In this document: positions 8,911 to 13,461 of the stretch, one piece after another
How positions within the stretch are numbered: the first letter of the stretch is position 1
Layout: every line of letters begins with the position of its first letter
NCBI GenBank assembly: GCA_023488945.1
Contig: JAMDBZ010000063.1
Coordinates: 1 to 13,461, forward strand
Reading direction: 5' to 3'
Origin: Deltaproteobacteria bacterium
GTDB taxonomy: Bacteria; Desulfobacterota_E; Deferrimicrobia; Deferrimicrobiales; Deferrimicrobiaceae
Length of the DNA stretch: 13,461 bases
Translations under genes and position numbers: made by a program
Notes under the pieces: model-generated
The model's input: only the letters and a program-made list of their open reading frames with translations
Told to the model about the DNA's origin: nothing
Database searches by the model: none

Positions 8911-9921
8911 ATGAGCGACCGCGATTTTGCCGCCGCATCAGCGACACCTGTCAGGGTCCAGACGGAGAGCGACAACGTTCGGCCTTCGCCCAGCGGGGGC
9001 TTTGTCTCGACGCCGTTCGTCGAGGATGTGACCGAGCGCGCGCTGACGTACCTCTCTGTGGGATACGCCGTTCACTTTTCCGGTCCCTCAGGGGTAGGCA
9101 AGACGACATTGGCCTTGCACGTTGCCGCGAAACTTGGTCGACCGGTGGCGCTGATCCACGGAGACGACGAGTTTGGCAGCTCCGACCTGGTGGGGCGTGA
9201 TGGGGGATATCGCAAGCGCAAGTTGGTGGACAACTATATCCATTCCGTTCTGAAAACCGAAGAGGAAATGAACACCCTCTGGGTGGACAACCGTCTCACC
9301 ACCGCGTGCGAAAAGGGCTACACCCTCATTTACGATGAATTCACCCGCTCAAGACCGGAGGCCAACAACGTCCTCTTGAGCGTCCTGGCGGAGAAAATCC
9401 TCAACTTGCCCGAGCTCCGCAGATCGGGAGAGGGGTATTTGGGTGTCCACGCCAAGTTCTGCGCCATCTTCACCTCCAATCCGGAGGAGTATGCGGGGAC
9501 TCACAAGACCCAGGACGCGCTCATGGACCGGTTGATTACGATCAAACTTGAACACTACGACCGTGAGACGGAGGTCGGGATTGCCATGGCGAAGTCCGGA
9601 CTTTCCAGGGCGGATGCGGAAACCATCGTGGACCTCGTCAGGGAGCTGCGAAGCGTCGGCGTCAACAACCATCGCCCCACGATCCGAGCCTCGATCGCCA
9701 TTGCCAAGGTCCTCGCCAGCCGGAATGCGCACGCGCGGCTGGAAGACCCCGTTTTCAACTGGGTTTGCCGGGACGTTCTGAACCTCGATACGGCGAAGGT
9801 CAGCCGCAGCGGGGAATCACTCATGCCACAGAAGATCAATGAAGCAATGCTTAAGGTCTGCGGACGCCAGATCAAGTCCTCGGGCAAACAGGATCCCCAC
9901 CCAGCCAGGGGAAAGGGGTGA
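8911..9921 (+). CDS. gvpN: Gas vesicle protein GvpN, MoxR-type AAA+ ATPase
   Basis: ATPase required for vesicle enlargement in studied systems. 336 residues, within the family range. Walker A is SGPSGVGKTT (57-66), with GDDEFGSSDLVGRD (84-97) a GvpN hallmark after it. Walker B is TLIYDEFTRSRPE (138-150), sensor 1 is in FTSNPEEYAG (187-196), and LMDRL (204-208) follows as in MoxR proteins. The C-terminal part is helical and the last 25 or so residues are polar. The first 35 residues are low in complexity and probably flexible. It lies after the duplicated gvpA region, and the next gene starts five bases beyond its stop. Confidence 0.95.
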   Translation: MSDRDFAAASATPVRVQTESDNVRPSPSGGFVSTPFVEDVTERALTYLSVGYAVHFSGPSGVGKTTLALHVAAKLGRPVALIHGDDEFGSSDLVGRDGGYRKRKLVDNYIHSVLKTEEEMNTLWVDNRLTTACEKGYTLIYDEFTRSRPEANNVLLSVLAEKILNLPELRRSGEGYLGVHAKFCAIFTSNPEEYAGTHKTQDALMDRLITIKLEHYDRETEVGIAMAKSGLSRADAETIVDLVRELRSVGVNNHRPTIRASIAIAKVLASRNAHARLEDPVFNWVCRDVLNLDTAKVSRSGESLMPQKINEAMLKVCGRQIKSSGKQDPHPARGKG

Positions 9922-9925
9922 TTCC

Positions 9926-10237
9926 ATGGCCATTCCGAAACGCACCGTGAAGGATATCCACACGAATTCCGGCAGAGTTGACCAGATCTCCGTGCCATAC
10001 CGCGCGTTCATGAGGATCAGCGCGCTGGAAATGGAGAAAGCGCGGCGAGGGCTGGAGAGGAAGAGCGCCATGCAGCGGATCAAGGACATTGACGCACGCT
10101 TCCGTGAGATCGGAGCGGAAAAAAAGGTGTTGCTGGAGGCGCTGTGCGAACGGGACCGAAAAGTCTTGATGGAATCGGGGAGCGAGCCGGAAGTAGAACC
10201 CGGCCAGAGTCTCGCAGGATTCGAGATCAAGTACTAG
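9926..10237 (+). CDS. Small charged helical gas vesicle operon protein, possibly GvpV-like
   Basis: 103 residues. A short basic N-terminus (MAIPKRTVKD) is followed by a central helix from about residue 25 to 85 (PYRAFMRISALEMEKARRG, 24-42; RIKDIDARFREIGAEKK, 51-67) with coiled-coil-like heptads, then an acidic tail. The PYRAFM...LEMEKARR segment resembles what I remember of the small GvpV-type proteins of other clusters, but I cannot confirm that, and the typical GvpO pattern is not present. The ATG at 9926 is preferred to an earlier one inside gvpN because AAAGGGG (9912-9918) is placed correctly for it. Five bases separate it from gvpN, so it is clearly in the operon. Confidence 0.72.
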   Translation: MAIPKRTVKDIHTNSGRVDQISVPYRAFMRISALEMEKARRGLERKSAMQRIKDIDARFREIGAEKKVLLEALCERDRKVLMESGSEPEVEPGQSLAGFEIKY

Positions 10238-10249
10238 GAGCAAGAAGAT

Positions 10250-10459
10250 ATGTTGAGGCTTCGGGGTTGTGCGCACATACGCACCATGCGGCACGCGAAA
10301 AGCTTCCGTTCGTGTCTTACGGCGGCCGGCGCAGCGCTGATACGGCTCGATCAGGGGCGGATTCGCTCCGAGGAGGCAAAACGCGATTGGAGAGGAGAGT
10401 ACCGGTTGTGGCTGGCCGGGCAATCCCGCGGGAGATCTCCGGAAAACAGGAGGCTGTAA
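10250..10459 (+). CDS. Hypothetical small basic protein in gvp operon
   Basis: 69 residues, strongly basic (many Arg), with a short hydrophobic stretch around SCLTAAGAALIRL (21-33) and a Trp-rich segment (DWRGEYRLWLAG, 46-57). I recognise no family. It is accepted because it fills the space between two operon genes exactly: AGGAG (10236-10240) overlaps the previous stop at the right distance from the ATG, and its own stop is one base before the next ATG. Low-complexity Arg content leaves some chance that it is only an open frame. Confidence 0.55.
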   Translation: MLRLRGCAHIRTMRHAKSFRSCLTAAGAALIRLDQGRIRSEEAKRDWRGEYRLWLAGQSRGRSPENRRL

Positions 10460-10460
10460 G

Positions 10461-10658
10461 ATGAAAATTAACTGCCTTTCCTGCGGGCACAAGGTGGACC
10501 TGGACGAGGCATATGACGATTATCACGGTCCCATAAAATGCCTTGCCTGTGGCGCAACTCTCGAGATCGAAGCCCAGGAGGGCAAGCTCAGGATCGTCAG
10601 GATCCACGGAGCAACGTTGGCCGGCGCAAACGAGTCGTCTCAGCTTCAGGGATCATAG
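10461..10658 (+). CDS. Small zinc-ribbon protein in gvp operon
   Basis: 65 residues with two CxxC pairs: Cys5 and Cys8 (CLSCGH) and Cys27 and Cys30 (CLACGA). They are 18 residues apart with acidic residues between, the pattern of a small zinc ribbon. The C-terminal half is beta-prone (LEIEAQEGKLRIVRIHG) and then polar. The start is fixed by a perfect AGGAGG (10448-10453) seven bases upstream. Function is unknown; a metal-stabilised adaptor in vesicle assembly or control is possible. It is one of three small unnamed genes between the protein at 9926 and gvpF. Confidence 0.78.
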   Translation: MKINCLSCGHKVDLDEAYDDYHGPIKCLACGATLEIEAQEGKLRIVRIHGATLAGANESSQLQGS

Positions 10659-10673
10659 AGATGGAGGTGCAAT

Positions 10674-10907
10674 ATGGAGAGCGCTCCTCCGACATCGGTC
10701 CGGGCGGTGCTTGGGACCATTATGAAACTTCATGATCTCGGGTGCAGTCCCGAAGAGATCGCGACTCGTCTCCTGTCGGGGGGGGCGGACACGACCGCAT
10801 TTCGTGTGCAAGGGCTTGTCGAGATCGCGATTGCCTGCGCCGCGAGATGGAAGTTCGAATTCGAGAAGGTGCCGGGTGGGGAAACTCCGCGTAATCAGGG
10901 GGGCTGA
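10674..10907 (+). CDS. Hypothetical 77-residue protein in gvp operon
   Basis: Contains a helical segment MKLHDLGCSPEEIATRLLSG (17-36) with the cadence of a helix-turn-helix unit, then a second helix VQGLVEIAIACAARWKFEFE (45-64). No family is recognised. GGAGGT (10663-10668) is five bases before the ATG and the stop is one base before the gvpF start, so it belongs to the operon. The helix-turn-helix impression is weak: residues 23-35 have the GCSPEEIATRL shape, but the protein is too short to be sure. It could equally be a structural accessory. Confidence 0.62.
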   Translation: MESAPPTSVRAVLGTIMKLHDLGCSPEEIATRLLSGGADTTAFRVQGLVEIAIACAARWKFEFEKVPGGETPRNQGG

Positions 10908-10908
10908 A

Positions 10909-11667
10909 ATGGCCGGGGAAGAACCTGCAAAGGCGGGGTTGTACCTTTACGCCATCGCCTCCGGTCCGGACGTGCAGACCCAAGGCGCCGTCGGGCTTTT
11001 CGGCGGCAAAGTTTTTGCGATCACTGACGGTCACATTGCCGCTTTGGTCAGCGAGGTCCCCGACGAAAAAATACGGCCGGAACGTCGCAACCTCGCGTCT
11101 CACCAGGGAGTACTCAAGAAACTCATGGAAGAAAGCACCGTTCTTCCGATGTCCTTCGGCATCATTGCCGATGGCCCGAAAGCGATTCGCCGGATTCTGG
11201 CGAAGAACCACGAGGAATTTGCCCGTGAACTCTGTCGTGTCGCCGGCGCGGTGGAGATGGGGTTGCGGGTGGTTTGGGACGTTCCGAACATCTTCGAGTA
11301 CTTCGTGAACAACCACGCCGAACTGCGGGCCGCCCGGGACCATTTTCTCGGCAACTACCGCGGGCAGACGCAGGCGGACAAGATCGAGGTCGGCCGCCTG
11401 TTTGATCGTCTCCTCAATGAAGACCGGGAGGTTCACACCGAGAAGGTTGAGGAAATCCTGTCACCGCGTTGCTTCGAAATCAAGCGGAATGCAACCCGCA
11501 ACGAGAAGGAGGTGATGAACCTCGCGTGCCTCGTGGAGCGGGAAGCCCTGCCGGAGTTCGAAACCGCCATCTTCGAGGCGGCCAAGCTTTTCGACAACAA
11601 CTTTTCCTTTGATTACAACGGGCCCTGGGCGCCCCACAACTTCGTCGAACTCGATCTCAGTCTGTGA
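10909..11667 (+). CDS. gvpF: Gas vesicle protein GvpF/GvpL family
   Basis: 252 residues with the standard GvpF/L pattern: GLYLYAIASG (10-19), a first alpha/beta domain with IAALVSEVP (43-51), then RPERRNLASHQGVLKKLMEE (56-75), TVLPMSFGIIADG (77-89), and AVEMGLRVVWDV (114-125). The C-terminal domain has FETAIFEAAKLF and ends with APHNFVELDLSL. GvpF family proteins are minor components that bind GvpA during early assembly. The start ATG overlaps the preceding gene's stop region (TGAAATG), and a G-run ahead acts as ribosome-binding site. An in-frame start further upstream lies inside the 77-residue gene and is not used. Only one F/L-type gene is visible, where many clusters have two. Confidence 0.93.
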   Translation: MAGEEPAKAGLYLYAIASGPDVQTQGAVGLFGGKVFAITDGHIAALVSEVPDEKIRPERRNLASHQGVLKKLMEESTVLPMSFGIIADGPKAIRRILAKNHEEFARELCRVAGAVEMGLRVVWDVPNIFEYFVNNHAELRAARDHFLGNYRGQTQADKIEVGRLFDRLLNEDREVHTEKVEEILSPRCFEIKRNATRNEKEVMNLACLVEREALPEFETAIFEAAKLFDNNFSFDYNGPWAPHNFVELDLSL

Positions 11668-11697
11668 ACGAAAATGGACCGGAGTCCGGAGTAAGGT

Positions 11698-11967
11698 ATG
11701 TTCCTCCTCGACGACATCCTGCTCTCTCCTCTTCGTGGAATCCTCTGGGTCGCACGTGAAGTGGATAAAGTTGCACAGGAAGAACTCGCCAACGAATCCG
11801 AGACGATCAAAGCCGATTTGAGCGAGCTCTACCAGATGTTGGAGAAAGGGCGAATTACAGAGGAGGAGTTCGACGCACGTGAGAAGAAGCTGCTTGACCG
11901 ACTCGACGCGATCTCGAACCGTGTGATTACCGGCGAGGATGAAGAGCAAGACAAAGATGATGAATGA
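11698..11967 (+). CDS. gvpG: Gas vesicle protein GvpG
   Basis: 89 residues, matching GvpG in length and pattern. The N-terminus MFLLDDILLSPLRGILWVAR (1-20) is the family signature, a short hydrophobic helix that likely lies against the shell or its assembly site. A charged helical part follows with LSELYQMLEKGRITEEEFD (41-59) and REKKLLDRLDAI (61-72), and the tail is strongly acidic. The start is supported by GGAG (11688-11691) with TAAGG before the ATG. It follows gvpF as in other bacterial clusters. Confidence 0.94.
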   Translation: MFLLDDILLSPLRGILWVAREVDKVAQEELANESETIKADLSELYQMLEKGRITEEEFDAREKKLLDRLDAISNRVITGEDEEQDKDDE

Positions 11968-11992
11968 GAAAAGACCCTGGGGAGCTTGAGGG

Positions 11993-12307
11993 ATGAAGAT
12001 ATTGGCAGCAGAGGGTCCGTCATTCCTGCAGACCGATGGCTTGCCCCTCATCGACTCGGTGTCTACGGAGCACATGCTCCTGTTACTGGAGCTGCCGGAG
12101 CTTCTCGACCGCCGGCTTAAGCACTTTTTCGGGCATTTTCCAAATTACAAGTCGCTCTTTCGCGTGCCGCGGGTCTCCGAGCGGCTCGTCAAGATCTCGA
12201 AGAATCCCGAATATCTCCGCAAGATTCCCGGCGATCCCGGTCGCTCCGCTCTTTATGCGGGGAGCATCCTCGGCGACGACAAGACCAAGGGAGCATCCCG
12301 TGTCTGA
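11993..12307 (+). CDS. Hypothetical 104-residue protein between gvpG and gvpS
   Basis: I do not recognise this protein. It has an amphipathic helical N-terminal half with a leucine-rich block (HMLLLLELPELLDRR, 27-41), an aromatic and basic middle (HFFGHFPNYKSLFRVPR, 44-60) and a polar C-terminus. It occupies the position that gvpL holds in the B. megaterium-type order (G-L-S-K-J), but it is far too short for GvpL and lacks its YLY motif. GAGGG precedes the ATG and the end overlaps the GTG start of the next gene by eight bases, which argues strongly that it is translated. A GvpF/G partner or a replacement for GvpL are possibilities only. Confidence 0.72.
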   Translation: MKILAAEGPSFLQTDGLPLIDSVSTEHMLLLLELPELLDRRLKHFFGHFPNYKSLFRVPRVSERLVKISKNPEYLRKIPGDPGRSALYAGSILGDDKTKGASRV

Positions 12308-12536
12308 CAGCGAAATCGGCGCAGGGGAGCACATCTCCCTCTGCGAAACACTTGATCGCGTGCTTAACAAAGGGGTTGTCATTCATGGAGACCTGACGAT
12401 TTCCGTCGCCGACGTGGACCTGATCTACCTGGGGCTGCGTCTCCTGCTGGCCTCCATCGAAACGGCGCACGAGACGGGGATTCTCCGCTTCGGCGCGAGG
12501 AGCCAGGCGCAAATGCATGTCGAGATGCAACGGTGA
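12300..12536 (+). CDS. gvpS: GvpA-family minor protein, GvpS-type (GvpS/M)
   Basis: 78 residues from a GTG start. It belongs to the GvpA superfamily, with the core ISLCETLDRVLNKGVVIHGD (12-31), LTISVADVDLIYLGLRLLL (32-50) and ASIETAHETG (51-60). The GD-LTISVADVDL-YL pattern is closer to GvpS/GvpM than to the shell GvpA or GvpJ. Such paralogues are thought to help nucleate the vesicle or form its conical tips. The GTG is chosen because AAGGGAG (12287-12293) lies six bases before it and because the preceding gene ends eight bases inside; an upstream in-frame ATG would overlap that gene almost completely. Position before gvpK and gvpJ also supports GvpS. Confidence 0.85.
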   Translation: MSDSEIGAGEHISLCETLDRVLNKGVVIHGDLTISVADVDLIYLGLRLLLASIETAHETGILRFGARSQAQMHVEMQR

Positions 12537-12886
12537 ATAAGGTCAACGGCATCGAAGCTGCGGCCCTCGCCGAATTTGCGGACGCCTTTCGCGAAACGGA
12601 CATGTCGTCGCGCCATCTGCAGCGCCGGCATCTGGAACTCGACTCGGACGATGTCAAGAACGGCCTCGGTCAGCTCGTGCTGACCCTCGTCAAACTGCTC
12701 CACGAACTCCTGGAAAAGCAGGCTATTCGCCGCATGGAATCGGGTTCGCTCACGGAGGAGCAGATCGATCGCCTTGGCCTCACGCTCATGCGTCAGGCCG
12801 AAGAGATCGGGCGGTTGCGCAAGGAGTTTGGCCTGCAGGAAGAAGATCTCAACCTTGACCTCGGCCCCCTTGGGAGACTCCTTTAA
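12533..12886 (+). CDS. gvpK: Gas vesicle protein GvpK
   Basis: 117 residues. The GvpK core is clear: LDSDDVKNGLGQLVLTLVKL (36-55), LLEKQAIRRMESGSLTEEQI (59-78) and RLGLTLMRQAEEIGRLRKEFG (80-100), nearly all helix. GvpK is an essential minor protein in studied systems, thought to act in assembly. The N-terminal 35 residues are a variable polar extension. The GTG start overlaps the gvpS stop as GTGA and no good ribosome-binding site is visible, so it probably relies on coupling to gvpS. gvpJ follows after 12 bases. Confidence 0.95.
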   Translation: MNKVNGIEAAALAEFADAFRETDMSSRHLQRRHLELDSDDVKNGLGQLVLTLVKLLHELLEKQAIRRMESGSLTEEQIDRLGLTLMRQAEEIGRLRKEFGLQEEDLNLDLGPLGRLL

Positions 12887-12898
12887 AGGATGGGAACC

Positions 12899-13216
12899 AT
12901 GCCTCCGAGACAGGCCGTGCAGCATGCACTCGCAAGCTCTTCACTGGCGGACATCCTGGAGCGCGTTCTGGACAAAGGGGTCGTGATCGCCGGCGACATC
13001 AAGGTGAAGCTTGTGGATATCGAGCTTCTGACGATCCAGATCCGGCTCGTCATCTGCTCCGTGGACAAGGCGGTGGAGATGGGGATGGATTGGTGGAGAA
13101 CGGACCCCGCGTGGTCACGGGACCGGAAAGACGGGAACGGCGACCTGGAGAACCTGAGAGAACGGCTCACGCAAATGGAAAAAAAGCTTGAGAGAACACG
13201 TGCGGGTGCCGAGTAA
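12899..13216 (+). CDS. gvpJ: Gas vesicle protein GvpJ (GvpA family)
   Basis: 105 residues. The GvpA-family core LADILERVLDKGVVIAGD (16-33), IKVKLVDIELLTIQIRLVI (34-52) and SVDKAVEMGMDWWRTDP (54-70) closely follows the GvpJ pattern, including the MGMDWW end. A C-terminal helix (LENLRERLTQMEKKLERTR, 83-101) looks like a coiled coil. GvpJ is a minor vesicle component in other systems. Of two in-frame ATGs (12890 and 12899), the second is preferred because AGGA (12887-12890) is then eight bases upstream, whereas the first ATG overlaps that site. It is the last recognised gas vesicle gene in the window; no terminator follows. Confidence 0.93.
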   Translation: MPPRQAVQHALASSSLADILERVLDKGVVIAGDIKVKLVDIELLTIQIRLVICSVDKAVEMGMDWWRTDPAWSRDRKDGNGDLENLRERLTQMEKKLERTRAGAE

Positions 13217-13392
13217 CCGGATCAAGCGAGCCGGGCGGTGAAGGATGATCGAGAAGAACTTGGGAGTGAACCCCATCAGGTGTCCCGCAACTCCATTTTC
13301 TCATTCTTTCTGTGCGCTTCGGGGCGTAAGAATGAAAAGCCGACTGTGCAGTCGTAAACTTGATGATCGGGACCGGAATGGGGTTGTTGTAA
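13217..13392. other. Non-coding stretch after gvpJ
   Basis: Contains no recognised gene and no convincing terminator. Composition turns more AT-rich in the middle. The one clear element is the palindrome at 13341-13354. A short open frame from 13245 overlaps the next gene and looks unlike a protein. Confidence 0.5.
13341..13354. promoter_or_regulatory. 14-bp inverted repeat upstream of the PAS gene
   Basis: CGACTG-TG-CAGTCG has perfect 6-base arms around a 2-base centre and lies 39 bases before the start of the PAS-domain gene. No T run follows, so it is not a terminator. An operator for that gene is possible but unproven. Confidence 0.35.
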
Positions 13393-13461
13393 ATGTTGGA
13401 CTTCGAAAATATCCTGAACACCGTCGTTGACCCGCTGATGGTCATCGACAACGGGTTCCGG
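13393..13461 (+). CDS. 5' end of a PAS-domain protein (sensor kinase or regulator)
   Basis: The first 23 codons of a gene that leaves the window. MLDFENILNTVVDPLMVID reads like the start of a PAS sensory domain, where a helix leads into a DPLMVID first strand, as in many sensor histidine kinases and some sigma-54 activators. A TAA lies directly before the ATG in the same frame, so this is the first possible ATG, with GGGG (13380-13383) nine bases upstream. A kinase or transcription regulator next to the gvp operon would be a natural controller of the sigma-54 promoter at 7200. The output domain is not visible. Confidence 0.6.
   Translation, partial: MLDFENILNTVVDPLMVIDNGFR

Noticed and set aside
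10144..10464. Alternative plus-strand frame of 106 codons overlapping 10250-10459
   Set aside because: It begins inside the preceding gene without a ribosome-binding site and runs into the zinc-ribbon start; the 10250 frame fits the operon spacing better.
12890..12898. Earlier ATG for gvpJ
   Set aside because: The likely ribosome-binding site AGGA overlaps this ATG; it is correctly spaced only for the ATG at 12899.
13245..13430. Open frame of 61 codons after gvpJ
   Set aside because: The translation is irregular, it covers the palindrome, and it overlaps the PAS gene start in another frame.

Overview
The window looks like a chromosomal piece of a GC-rich, anaerobe-type bacterium, most likely in or near the Desulfobacterota (Deltaproteobacteria). 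The main reason is the left half: a run of citric-acid-cycle genes with a four-subunit ferredoxin-dependent 2-oxoacid oxidoreductase next to icd and mdh, an arrangement I associate with Geobacter-like organisms. No rRNA, tRNA or CRISPR was seen, so the taxonomic call is inference. All supported genes are on the + strand.

Left half (1-7030), central carbon metabolism: the 3' end of isocitrate dehydrogenase (icd), malate dehydrogenase (mdh), a 285-base gap with a structured leader and a terminator-like hairpin, succinyl-CoA synthetase (sucC, sucD), then a ferredoxin subunit and the alpha, beta and gamma subunits of a 2-oxoglutarate:ferredoxin oxidoreductase (korD, korA, korB, korC), and nucleoside diphosphate kinase (ndk), closed by a strong rho-independent terminator. 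These enzymes interconvert isocitrate, 2-oxoglutarate, succinyl-CoA, succinate and malate, and can run oxidatively or, with KOR, in the reductive direction.

Regulatory gap (7031-7310): a lower-GC stretch with a well-spaced sigma-54 (-24/-12) promoter and, about 100 bases further upstream, a perfect 12-base palindrome in the usual place for an enhancer-binding-protein site.

Right half (7311-13216), a gas vesicle operon: gvpA and a small helical GvpC-like gene occur twice in an exact 662-bp direct duplication. They are followed by gvpN, a small helical protein, three small unrecognised genes (one a zinc-ribbon), gvpF/L, gvpG, an unrecognised 104-residue gene, gvpS-type, gvpK and gvpJ. The N-F-G-S-K-J order matches the Bacillus megaterium-type cluster as I remember it, but with extra small genes and with no gvpL or gvpO seen. 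GvpA would form the shell, the GvpC-like protein may stiffen it, GvpN is the AAA+ ATPase, and F/G/S/K/J are minor assembly or tip proteins.

Right edge (13217-13461): a short non-coding stretch with a palindrome, then the first 23 codons of a PAS-domain protein, plausibly a sensor kinase or regulator of the gas vesicle operon.

The points most worth checking are the exact duplication with different 3' ends at a G8 tract, the 18-residue periodicity of the GvpC-like protein, the sigma-54 control of flotation genes, and the cluster of unnamed small genes inside the gvp operon.
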